Assembly: GCA_963837325.1 (NCBI GenBank)
Contig: CAWIMV010000001.1
Span: 682,001-746,000 of the forward strand
Direction of reading: 5' to 3'
DNA: 64,000 nt
From: CAVQKZ01 sp963837325
GTDB taxonomy: Bacteria; Actinomycetota; Actinomycetes; Mycobacteriales; Jatrophihabitantaceae
The notes below the pieces were generated by a model that was given only the letters and a program-made list of their open reading frames with translations, was not told the origin of the DNA and searched no databases. Below, one piece after another: positions 27,681-36,064 of the stretch. Position 1 is the first letter of the stretch. Every line of letters starts with the position of its first letter. Both the position numbers and the translations under genes were made by a program.

Positions 27681-28166
27681 CTAATGGCTAATGGCCTCGA
27701 CGACCCGATACGCCAGCATGGCCACGGTGCCCAGCATTGCCAGCGCACCGAGCACAACGCTGCTGTTGTTCAGCCGGCCCCTGCCGCCGGCCGCGACACC
27801 ATCGCGGCCAAGCAATACCGCGCCCGCGCCGAAGACAAACGGGATAGGTGTGTACCAAGCGACCCCAAAGAGCACGACACCGACGGCACCGAGCACGAGC
27901 GCCGTCTGCCCTATCGTCTTCGTCGAATGCCCACGACGCACCCGCAGCAATCCAAGCCCGAACGCTACCGCGTAGCCGATCGCCCCACTGATCACGTAGT
28001 AGGGCAATTCCCGCCAACCGCTTGATGAATGCGGGGCGTAGTGATGGTGCACCTGGCTCGTGATCGTGACCAGTGCAATCCCGACGATCAACGCGATCAA
28101 ACCGTTGCCGTACGTAGCCTGCCGCTTCACCGTTCCACCTGCGGTCTTCGCTGTCGTGTTCACCAT
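27681..28166 (-). CDS. Membrane protein of unknown function
   Basis: 161 residues with four predicted membrane segments (GLIALIVGIALVTITS, YYVISGAIGYAVAFGLGLL, TALVLGAVGVVLFGVAWYT, SVVLGALAMLGTVAMLAY) and a His-rich extracellular loop (VHHHYAPHSSS). Directly upstream of the large kinase, 31 bp from its likely start, so they may share a transcript. Not recognised as a known family. The 220 bp before it, up to the insertion-sequence remnant, hold nothing clear. Confidence 0.75.
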   Translation of the reverse strand: MVNTTAKTAGGTVKRQATYGNGLIALIVGIALVTITSQVHHHYAPHSSSGWRELPYYVISGAIGYAVAFGLGLLRVRRGHSTKTIGQTALVLGAVGVVLFGVAWYTPIPFVFGAGAVLLGRDGVAAGGRGRLNNSSVVLGALAMLGTVAMLAYRVVEAISH

Positions 28167-28389
28167 GTGCTACGACCTCCTCAACGATCCCCGCCCGTAT
28201 GGCTGGAGAATCGCGACGCTAGATCGAAACAAGTCCCATCCGCACGGGGCAGATGACCCGGAGCGTCCCGGCACTTGAACTCCAACCACGACGCCGGGAC
28301 ATCGGGCGGGACCAGCGTGACGGTCGCTATTGCTGGCCTCATACATCGCCAAGCGGCGCGGACCTACTGCCGCACATTGTGTGTAGCGG

Positions 28390-28913
28390 GCCCTATGGGA
28401 CTGTCCTGAAACGGTGTTCCCGGCCCGACGCGCCGAGCCTGACGGGCTGGCGGGAAAGGTGCCGTGCGATGACCGGCTGGCTTAAGGAGCAGGGTCTGTC
28501 GTTGACCGGCCCGGACGGGCTGCTGACCAAGACGGTGCTCGAGACCGCGTTGAACGAGGAGATGACCGAGCACCTGGGGTATGAGAAGCACGACCCGCCC
28601 GGTGCCGGGACCGGCAACATCCGCAACGGCTCGCGGGCAAGACGGTGCTCAGCGAGAACACCGGCCAGGTCGAGATCGACGTGCCCCGTGATCGGGCCGG
28701 CACGTTCTCACCGCAGATCGTGAAGAAGCGGCAGCGCCGGTTGACCGGTGTCGATGAGGTGGTGCTCTCGCTTTATGCCAAGGGCTTGACCACTGGTGAG
28801 ATCTCCGCGCACTTCGCTGAGATCTACGGCGCCTCGGTCAGCAAGGGACCATCTCGCGGATCACCGACAAGGTGATCGAGGAGATGCAGGACTGGTCGGT
28901 GCGCCCGCTCGAT
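28390..28913 (+). mobile_element. Truncated IS256-family insertion sequence (left end and transposase N-terminus)
   Basis: The left end looks like an IS256-type terminus (GGGACTGTCCTGAAACGGTG, about 28397-28416). It is followed by transposase sequence in three frames: MTGWLKEQGLSLTGPDGLL from 28469 (with three residues apparently lost before TKTVLETALNEEMTEHLGYE), a frameshift near 28635, then VLSENTGQVEIDVPRDRAGT to GASVSK, another frameshift near 28848, then TISRITDKVIEEMQDW to RPLD at 28913. The catalytic DDE core and the right end are missing. Two frameshifts plus truncation make it dead. Its break point cuts the adjacent membrane-protein gene. Confidence 0.88.
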
Positions 28914-29708
28914 GAATGTCAGCACGACCATGCCGGACAGGCGAGCGAATTCGCTCTTGGCTCGGGCTGCCTCGAGAAGCGTCAGCAGAGTCCGTCCCGC
29001 GTACACAGCGACGAGCCCGATGCCGACGAGGCAGGCAATCCATATCCACGTCTTCGTCCCCTGGCCCACGCGGGCTCCGGTGACGATCACGAGGATGCCG
29101 ACCAGCGAGCCGAACGAGGCGGTCAGGGTAAGAAACGCGGCGATGAGTAGGCCCACCGCATTCCCCGACGGGTTCCTTTCCGAAGCAGGGCGCGGCTCGT
29201 TCCCAGCTGCGTCCGTCGTGCCCGCGAATGCGGCGTAGGCAATAGGAGCGAATGTCGCGACCAGGGCGAGCATGCCGATGCCCACTGAGAAGGCAAGTAC
29301 CGATTGTTGGTCGACCGTGTCGGGAAATTTGTCGGAAACAGCGGCGGCCACAACCCCGATCGCTGCGATCAGGGCGGTGAGGTCGGTGGCCCAGCTGTCT
29401 TTGGTGCTGAACGTCGCGCCGGCTGGCAGCTTCGTCCCGACCAGCGGCTCGAGGCGGATCGCCCGGCCGCTCTTGGATCTCGATGTCGCGTCGGCCGCTG
29501 ACTGGCGCAACCAAGATCCGCGGGCGAGCACGACGACGACAACAACAACGAGAAGTGCGGTCCCCGCGCCAACGGCGAATTCCCACCCGATCGGATGCGA
29601 GACCGTCGGGCAGTCCGGCAACGGCGGCACGCGCGACGGTTGCGGAGTGTCCGGGGTTCCCCAGCGGGTGGCACGCCATTCGGGCTCCTCCTCGTCGGCA
29701 GAAGGCAT
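28824..29708 (-). CDS. Membrane protein gene, 3' end replaced by IS256 remnant
   Basis: 294 residues with about seven membrane segments: one after the proline-rich N-terminus (WEFAVGAGTALLVVVVVVVL), then DLTALIAAIGVVAAAVS, a pair near 150-180, another pair near 215-260. ATG at 29708 chosen over the longer frame. The last ~30 residues (after VVLTFIERA) are encoded by the IS256 fragment read antisense, so the natural C-terminus is lost. Family not recognised; whether the protein is functional is unknown. Divergent from the gene at 29862. Confidence 0.65.
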   Translation of the reverse strand: MPSADEEEPEWRATRWGTPDTPQPSRVPPLPDCPTVSHPIGWEFAVGAGTALLVVVVVVVLARGSWLRQSAADATSRSKSGRAIRLEPLVGTKLPAGATFSTKDSWATDLTALIAAIGVVAAAVSDKFPDTVDQQSVLAFSVGIGMLALVATFAPIAYAAFAGTTDAAGNEPRPASERNPSGNAVGLLIAAFLTLTASFGSLVGILVIVTGARVGQGTKTWIWIACLVGIGLVAVYAGRTLLTLLEAARAKSEFARLSGMVVLTFIERAHRPVLHLLDHLVGDPRDGPLLTEAP

Positions 29709-29861
29709 TGTGCTCTGGCAGTGTCGCGGTTCGAGACGAACCGCGGAAGATCGGATCGGCGCTAATTCCACTGGCGCCCGGCCCGCAATTACATGTCACT
29801 CGGCGATACCCGGCGCGCCCACGGCGGTGAACACTGGGGCGGACCAGTCTGGGAGGCCACG

Positions 29862-31340
29862 ATGACCATTGACGACGTCGGGGTGGTGATCCCATCGGTC
29901 CCGGGCGGGCGGCGCAGCAGTTCCGCCGTCGGCCGGGCGGTGGTTGCGGACTCGCTGCGCAGCGTCGATCCGGTCGGAGCGATGGGCGTGGAGCGGGAGT
30001 CCAACTGGCGCAGTGGCTATCCCGTGCATTTCCGCCGGGCGCTAGAGGCCGGCCTGTCGTCCCAGTCGGCCGCCGTGACTGTCGCGGCCGACGGATTGCG
30101 CGCGCTGCATCGACGCATGCAATACCGACAACCGGACGGCCGGGAGGAACCGCTCGAGGCAAGGAACTACGACCCATCGCTGAACGCGTTGTCGACCGTG
30201 GAGGTCAGCGGCACGGCTGAGCGCGAACCCGAATTCAGCCTGCCCCTTCGGGGTGAGCGCTTGTCCGGGGCTGCATTGGCGCGCCAGCTCGACAAGTGGA
30301 GCGAGGCCGGCGTGCTGGAGCCGTCGGCCGCCGATCGGGTCCGGACCGTGCTGGCGCACCCCGAGTGGCTCCGGCTGGATGGGCGAACCGTGGTCGTTCT
30401 CGGCGCCGGCGCGGAGATGGGGCCGCTGCCGGCCCTGCTGCGTTGGGGCGCTCGAGTGGCAGCCATCGACGTGCCCCGTCCGGACATGTGGCGGCGCGTG
30501 CTGGCCAGCGGTCGCGACCGGGCCGGCACGCTGCTCGTCCCAGTCGGTGCGGAGACGGCTGGGGGCGACGAGACAACGGTCGATCGGGCCGGGATCGATC
30601 TTCTGACGCAGCCCGGTGCCGCGGCAGACTGGATCCGCCGGCTCGACGGTGTGCTCGTCCTCGGCAACTACGTCTACGCCGACGGAGCAACCAACCTGCG
30701 GGTGTCGGCCGCGGTCGATGCGCTCACGGTACTGCTCCAAGAGAGCGTCCCGGATCTCGCTCTGGCCTTCCTGGCGACGCCCACCGACGTCTTCGCCGTA
30801 CCGCCGGAGGCCGTCGCGCATTCGCAACATGCCTACGAGAGCCGGTCAATGAAGGCCAAGATTCTCGGCCGCCCGCTGCGCGCCGTCTCGGCCGGCCGGC
30901 TGCTGCGGCGCCAGTACGTGGCCGGTGTCCAACCGGGCATCCACGACGCCATCGTGTCGCAGCAGGGACCGAATTACGCTCTGGCGAAACGGCTGCAGCG
31001 CTGGCGGGCGGCGGTCACGCGCGACGCCGGCAGCGTCGTGTCGATGAACATCGCCCCGCCCACGCGGACCCGTTCGGTGCTGAAGAATCGGGCACTCGCC
31101 GCCGCTTACGCCGGCGCCGGTCGCTTCGGCGTCGAGGTCTTCGAACCGGCAACCGCGAACACGCTGATGGCGGCGCTGCTCGTTGCCGACCTCAGCACTG
31201 GGGGCGGTCCCGTGCACGAGCACCCATGGCAATATGAGGCATATGCGGCTGTCCACGGCGGACTATGGCGCGCTCCGTACCAGCCGCGCAGTGCATTGGG
31301 ACTCGCCGCCGTCCTTGGCTACGGCGCTGCCCGCAGCTGA
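29862..31340 (+). CDS. Conserved hypothetical with Rossmann-like nucleotide-binding motif
   Basis: 492 residues. ATG at 29862 supported by GGGAGG 6 nt upstream (an in-frame start at 29793 is weaker). An N-terminal ~100-residue helical part (YPVHFRRALEAGLSSQSAAV, LRALHRRMQYRQPDGREE) precedes a Rossmann-like segment VVVLGAGAEMGPLPALLRWG with acidic strand end AIDVP, then LDGVLVLGNYVYADGATNLR. Looks like an NAD(P)- or SAM-binding enzyme, cytoplasmic. No family name assigned. Neighbour genes (membrane protein, diguanylate cyclase) give no clear functional hint. Confidence 0.75.
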   Translation: MTIDDVGVVIPSVPGGRRSSSAVGRAVVADSLRSVDPVGAMGVERESNWRSGYPVHFRRALEAGLSSQSAAVTVAADGLRALHRRMQYRQPDGREEPLEARNYDPSLNALSTVEVSGTAEREPEFSLPLRGERLSGAALARQLDKWSEAGVLEPSAADRVRTVLAHPEWLRLDGRTVVVLGAGAEMGPLPALLRWGARVAAIDVPRPDMWRRVLASGRDRAGTLLVPVGAETAGGDETTVDRAGIDLLTQPGAAADWIRRLDGVLVLGNYVYADGATNLRVSAAVDALTVLLQESVPDLALAFLATPTDVFAVPPEAVAHSQHAYESRSMKAKILGRPLRAVSAGRLLRRQYVAGVQPGIHDAIVSQQGPNYALAKRLQRWRAAVTRDAGSVVSMNIAPPTRTRSVLKNRALAAAYAGAGRFGVEVFEPATANTLMAALLVADLSTGGGPVHEHPWQYEAYAAVHGGLWRAPYQPRSALGLAAVLGYGAARS

Positions 31341-31399
31341 TCCGCATCCGGGTGCGGCGGCGAGCCTCACGTTTCACGCGGTTGAGCCGATGAGGAGTT

Positions 31400-32863
31400 G
31401 TGGCTCCGTGGCGGTCCGTCCTGGCAGCATGCGTGCTGCTCGCCGTCCCGACTGCCCTCGCGCCCGACAGCGGATTCGCCGGGACGACGTACCTGGCCGG
31501 CTTGGCCATCATCGTCGCTGCGCTGTGGTGGGGCACGCTGCACCGGCCCGCCGCCGGACGCACTCCGTGGCTTTTTTTCGCGTTGGCCGCCAGTTGCTGG
31601 CTGACCGGTGACAGCCTGGAGCGATTGATGTTGGTAATCGGCCATCCTTACGTCGACGTCGGGGTGCCGGACCTGTTTTGGCTGGCCTCCTACCCGCTTG
31701 AGATAGCGGCGGTGGCCGGCATGATCAGGGCCCGCGGGCTGCCTGCTGGAATGCTCCGCGGTATCCGTCTTGACGTGTTCGTGGTCGGCGCCGCGGCCGC
31801 GGTCGCAACCTGGCACCTGCTGATCGTCCCGAGTATCGATGACGGCGGTTCCGCGCTGGACACGATCGTCGGCGCCCTCTATCCCCTCGGCGACGTAGCC
31901 ATATTCGCCCTCGCGATCACCCTTGTGTTGGCGCCTGGACGTCGGGGGGCAGCCAGCGCACTGCTGATTTCCTGCCTCGGGCTCACGTTGCCACTCGACT
32001 TCCTTTCGACGACCCTCTCTGACTCCGGCGGCCGTCTTGATGCCGCGCTGCTCGTCGTCAACGGTCTACTCGGCGCCGCGGCCGTGCACGCCGGCCGCGG
32101 CGAACTGACCGCGAGCGCGTCGATGGACGGCCCGCACTCGATGCACCGCTGGCGCGTCCTCCTGCTCGGGACATCGCTATGCACGGTCTCGGTCATCAGT
32201 GCGATCCCGAGCAGCGGCACATCGAATGTGGCGCCCTCTCTCGTGGCTAGCATCGCCATCTCGATCACCGTCGTCGTCCGGTTCTATCGCGTTGTCCGCG
32301 AGCGTGATGCGGCCGAGGTCGCATTGACATACCAGGCGAACCACGACCAGTTGACCGGTGCGGCAAATCGCCTGCTGCTGATGGATCGGCTGTCGGCGAC
32401 CGTGCGCCGGCAGGGCAGTCATGACGAAGGCCTCGTCCTCGTCTTCATCGACCTCGACGGATTCAAGAAGGTCAACGACACGTGGGGTCATCCCGCGGGT
32501 GACGAGGTTCTTCGCGCCGTGGCCCAGCGCCTGGCGGAACTCGTCCGACCGACGGACACCGTGGCCCGGGTGGGCGGCGACGAATTCGTGCTGCTGTGCC
32601 ACGGCGTGGGCAGCGAACATGGCGAAGCTCTGGGGAACCGGATTCAGGCGGCCGTCCGGCACCCCATCGACGTGGGTTCGGCTGAGATCTGCGTCGGCGC
32701 GAGCGTCGGCGTCCTCACCGCGACGGCGACGTCCCTCGCCCCAGCTCGTGACAGCCTCCTTGCCGCCGACGATCTGCTGCGGCGGGCCGACTGGGCCATG
32801 TACGAGGCCAAGCGCGGTGGCGGCGGCGTGCGGACGGCCGAGCCGGAGCAGATCGCGGTCTAG
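31400..32863 (+). CDS. Membrane-anchored diguanylate cyclase (GGDEF)
   Basis: 487 residues. Makes cyclic di-GMP from two GTP. About eight membrane segments span residues 1-295, with no recognisable periplasmic sensor domain. The C-terminal catalytic domain has DLDGFKKVNDTWGHPAGDE and the active-site GGDEF at 392-396 (VARVGGDEFVLLC), so activity is expected. The inhibitory RxxD site (R383-P-T-D386) is present five residues before GGDEF. No EAL domain. GTG start with GAGGAG upstream. Monocistronic. Confidence 0.93.
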   Translation: MAPWRSVLAACVLLAVPTALAPDSGFAGTTYLAGLAIIVAALWWGTLHRPAAGRTPWLFFALAASCWLTGDSLERLMLVIGHPYVDVGVPDLFWLASYPLEIAAVAGMIRARGLPAGMLRGIRLDVFVVGAAAAVATWHLLIVPSIDDGGSALDTIVGALYPLGDVAIFALAITLVLAPGRRGAASALLISCLGLTLPLDFLSTTLSDSGGRLDAALLVVNGLLGAAAVHAGRGELTASASMDGPHSMHRWRVLLLGTSLCTVSVISAIPSSGTSNVAPSLVASIAISITVVVRFYRVVRERDAAEVALTYQANHDQLTGAANRLLLMDRLSATVRRQGSHDEGLVLVFIDLDGFKKVNDTWGHPAGDEVLRAVAQRLAELVRPTDTVARVGGDEFVLLCHGVGSEHGEALGNRIQAAVRHPIDVGSAEICVGASVGVLTATATSLAPARDSLLAADDLLRRADWAMYEAKRGGGGVRTAEPEQIAV

Positions 32864-33129
32864 TCCGGGCGGCACACGGTCACCGCCGCGGTCCGTCGGG
32901 AAGCCACGGCCGGAAACCCCGAAGTGAGCCCGAAATCTTTCGAGGCCCCGGTTTGGCGTTCGCCCCGGCAACGCCGGGCGCCCGAAGCCCGGTGAGCCTG
33001 AGTGGACGCCACCGCACGGCCCATCAGCTCTTGACCGGTCTCCGAACTGAGCCCTACCGTCAGGACGTACCCGACAATACGGTCCGAAAAGGTTTCGAAG
33101 TGCGGCAACTCGACGGAGGAGCAGCCACC

Positions 33130-34461
33130 ATGAACAAAAGAGCATCGACCCTTGGACTGATTGCCGCGGGCGTCCTGACGGCGGCCGCGATGGTTGCCAC
33201 GCCATTGAGCGGCACCTCGGCGGGCAACCCGGCCATACCGAGAACGGGATCCCACTGGGTGGACACCTGGGTGTCGATGCCGCAACTGACCGAACCGGGC
33301 AACATGCCGCCAACGCCATTCACCCAGGACAACCTGGTCTTCGCCGACAGCACTGTCCGGCAGACGATTCACGTCTCCGTCGGCGGAGAGCACATCCGGC
33401 TGCGCTTCTCCAACGCGTTCGGCGGCACCGACTTGCCGATCACGTCCGCTTCGGTTGCCCTTCCGCTGAACGGTCAGGCCGGGGTCAGCGCGATCAAGCC
33501 AGGGACCTCGCGGCCGGTCACGTTCGACGGGCGCTCCGCGGTGGACATTCCGGTCGGTGCGCAGGCGGTTTCTGATCCGCTGAGCTTTCGGCTGCTACCG
33601 GAATCCAACCTCTCGGTGACGATTTACCTGGCTACCGGTCAGGCCTCCAACAACATCACCTCCCACCCCGGCTCGCGAACGACGTCCTACTTCGTGAACG
33701 GCAATCACGTCACGGATCCGGACCTGCCGGCCGCGACGCACGTCGACCACTGGTACTTCCTCAGCGGGCTCGAGACCTGGTCAGGCAGCAACACCGCGGG
33801 CGTCGCGGTTCTCGGCGATTCACTGACCGATGGGCGCGGTTCCACGACCAACATGAACGACCGCTGGCCGGATCAATTGCTGCGCCGGTTGCAGGCCCAT
33901 CGGCAGACGACGGACGTCGCCGTGTTGAACGAGGCCGCCGGCGGGAACCGCGTGCTGCATGACGGATTGGGCCCGAACGCGCTTGCCCGCTTGGACCGCG
34001 ACGTGCTGGCGCAGAGCGGGATCGTGTGGCTGATCGTCTTCGAGGGCGTCAACGACATCGGGACGGCCGACGCGACCGAAGCGGCTCAGAAGCAGGTCGC
34101 CGCGGATCTTCTCGCCGCCTACGACCAGATCGTCGCCCGAGCACACGCGAAGGGCATCCGGGTCTACGGCGCCACCATCACACCGTTCGGCGGCAACACC
34201 GACTACGACGATCCGCAGGGACTGCGCGAGGCGGCGCGGCAGACGGTGAACGACTGGATCCGCACCAGCCATCGGTTCGACGCGGTCATCGATTTCGATC
34301 GTGTCGCCCGCGATCCTCAGAGTCAACGCCAGCTCCTGCCGGCGTTCGACGTCGGTGACCATCTGCACTTGAATCCGGCGGGCTACCGCGCACTCGCCGA
34401 TGCCGTTCCGAGCGGCTTGTTCGAGCATCGACCGTTCCCGCCCGGGTTCAGCTTCAACTAG
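33130..34461 (+). CDS. Secreted SGNH/GDSL-family hydrolase (lipase/esterase-like)
   Basis: 443 residues. Signal peptide MNKRASTLGLIAAGVLTAAA to ~residue 31. After an N-terminal beta-rich domain the SGNH blocks appear: nucleophile S231 (VAVLGDSLTDGRGS), Gly in NEAAGGNRVL, N309 in FEGVNDIG, and D410-H413 in GDHLHLNPAGYRAL. Acts outside the cell on an ester of unknown type; related proteins deacetylate plant polysaccharides or act as lipases. ATG chosen with GGAGGAG upstream. The 266 bp upstream to the diguanylate cyclase hold no gene. Confidence 0.92.
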   Translation: MNKRASTLGLIAAGVLTAAAMVATPLSGTSAGNPAIPRTGSHWVDTWVSMPQLTEPGNMPPTPFTQDNLVFADSTVRQTIHVSVGGEHIRLRFSNAFGGTDLPITSASVALPLNGQAGVSAIKPGTSRPVTFDGRSAVDIPVGAQAVSDPLSFRLLPESNLSVTIYLATGQASNNITSHPGSRTTSYFVNGNHVTDPDLPAATHVDHWYFLSGLETWSGSNTAGVAVLGDSLTDGRGSTTNMNDRWPDQLLRRLQAHRQTTDVAVLNEAAGGNRVLHDGLGPNALARLDRDVLAQSGIVWLIVFEGVNDIGTADATEAAQKQVAADLLAAYDQIVARAHAKGIRVYGATITPFGGNTDYDDPQGLREAARQTVNDWIRTSHRFDAVIDFDRVARDPQSQRQLLPAFDVGDHLHLNPAGYRALADAVPSGLFEHRPFPPGFSFN

Positions 34462-34477
34462 GCGAAGGTCCACGCTT

Positions 34478-34513
34478 GGATGTATTGTCTAGTAGACACA
34501 TAGACAAACATCC
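34478..34513. promoter_or_regulatory. Inverted repeat upstream of the sulfite-oxidase-like gene
   Basis: Arms GGATGTATTGTCTA (34478-34491) and TAGACAAACATCC (34501-34513) pair except for one bulged A, around a 9-nt loop. A second overlapping dyad TGTCTAGTAGACA is at 34486-34498. It lies 17-48 bp after the SGNH hydrolase stop and 12 bp before the ATG at 34526. It can be an operator for a TetR/GntR-like regulator or a terminator hairpin; no T-tract supports the latter. Confidence 0.55.
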
Positions 34514-34525
34514 GAAGGGTGGGAG

Positions 34526-35848
34526 ATGGGCCAGAATGATGTCACCGACGAGGCCGGTTACCTCGCGGCCCGGACGGCGGACTGGGCGGAAGTGCAGGCG
34601 CGGCGGGTCGGGCGCACCCGCCGTGAGGTGTTGGGACTGGTCGCGGCGGCGGTTCCGGCGCTGACAGCCGCGGCGATGGTAGCCCCGGCCCGGGCGGGCG
34701 CACGCCCTGCGGCACCGGCTCGGCGACCGCGACCAGCACCGGCTGCCGACGGGACGTCGCCGATCGTCAAACCGCTGCCGCCGGAATGGTTCATCGACTA
34801 CGGAACCAATGCGGAAATGCGCTGGGACCACGTCGACTTCGGCTATCTGACCCCCGCCGAACGGTTCTTCGTGCGCGACCATACGGCCACGCCGCTGATC
34901 GACAAGACATCCTGGCGACTGCGATTGTTCGGCACCGGCCTTAAGGGCGCGCCCAGCCTGGACCAGGCGTGGTCGATCGACTACCGCCAGTTGTTGCGAT
35001 TGCCGCACCGCACCATCACCACGGCAATCGAGTGTGCGGGCAACGGGCGCAGCTTCTTCGGTTCGCAGCAAGGCACCGCGGTCGCCGGGACGCAATGGAC
35101 TCTCGGTGCGATCGGTGTGGCCGAGTGGACCGGCGTCCCGTTGTCGTTGTTGCTCGAGCGCGCTGGGATCACGCGACACGCGGTCGACGTAATGCCGAGC
35201 GGCCTGGACGCCAGGGTGGTCACGAACGGGGTTGACAGCGGGCATGTGCGCCGCCCGTTTCCCGTCGCGAAGGCATTCGACGACGTCCTCGTCGCTTACG
35301 CAATGAACGGCCGTCCGCTCCTGCCCGACCACGGCGCCCCGGCGCGCATCGTCGTACCGGGCTGGGTGGGCGTGGCCAACATCAAGTGGGTCGGCCAGAT
35401 CGAGGTGGCCGATCAACCGTTGTACTCCGCCTGGAACACCACGCAGTACCGCATGATCGGCCCGGACTATTCGCCCGACGCCCCGCCGTTGGCGAACCAG
35501 GCCGTCAAGAGCGCGTTCGAGTTGCCGTGGGGCGCGCAGTTGCGCGCCGGCCGGCAGACCCTGTTGCGCGGGCGTTCGTGGTCGGGCAAAGGCGCCATCG
35601 CTCGCGTCGACATCAGTTGGGACGGCGGGCGGCACTGGGGCCGCGCCCGGCTGCACGGCCCGAACCTTCCGGACGCCTGGGCGCGGTGGGAGCTGCCGTG
35701 GAGGCCGACGAGATCCGGGCCGTACGAGCTGATGGCTCGCGCCACTGACACGGCCGGACGCCAGCAACCGGCAACCGTGCCCTACAACTCCGGGGGCTAC
35801 CTGTTCGGAGCGATCGTCAAGCATCCGGTCACCGTGCTCGAACGCTGA
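34526..35848 (+). CDS. Sulfite-oxidase-family molybdopterin enzyme, Tat-exported
   Basis: 440 residues. Twin-arginine leader (RTRREVLGLV, residues 30-39) followed by a hydrophobic stretch and Ala-rich cleavage region. The molybdopterin domain has the Mo-ligand cysteine C170 in TAIECAGNGRSFF. The C-terminal Mo-co dimerisation domain contains RSWSGKGAIARVDISWDGGR. No heme domain is present, so electrons pass to a separate carrier. Oxidises sulfite or a related S-oxo substrate outside the membrane; exact substrate unknown. RBS GGGAG before the ATG. Single gene with an inverted repeat at its 5' end. Confidence 0.9.
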   Translation: MGQNDVTDEAGYLAARTADWAEVQARRVGRTRREVLGLVAAAVPALTAAAMVAPARAGARPAAPARRPRPAPAADGTSPIVKPLPPEWFIDYGTNAEMRWDHVDFGYLTPAERFFVRDHTATPLIDKTSWRLRLFGTGLKGAPSLDQAWSIDYRQLLRLPHRTITTAIECAGNGRSFFGSQQGTAVAGTQWTLGAIGVAEWTGVPLSLLLERAGITRHAVDVMPSGLDARVVTNGVDSGHVRRPFPVAKAFDDVLVAYAMNGRPLLPDHGAPARIVVPGWVGVANIKWVGQIEVADQPLYSAWNTTQYRMIGPDYSPDAPPLANQAVKSAFELPWGAQLRAGRQTLLRGRSWSGKGAIARVDISWDGGRHWGRARLHGPNLPDAWARWELPWRPTRSGPYELMARATDTAGRQQPATVPYNSGGYLFGAIVKHPVTVLER

Positions 35849-36064
35849 GTCCGTCGCCCGGTGTCCCTTTTTTACCACCGTTATTAACCAAAATAGACAA
35901 TAGGGCGATAACCCTCCGCTACATATGGATAAGTGCCGGTGATTCCGGCTTTTCGGATATTCGAATCTGATAACGTCCCGGCCAGATATTGCCCCGGACC
36001 GCCATTTCGGCGATGAACTTCGCGAATGGCGTCGACGCGTGGCAGTCGCTTGATCGGGGGAATC

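Noticed and set aside
35849..36064. Rho-independent terminator at the T-run after the molybdoenzyme gene
   Set aside because: The T-run (CCCTTTTTTACC) has no stable GC-rich stem directly before it; only an AT-rich stretch is noted.
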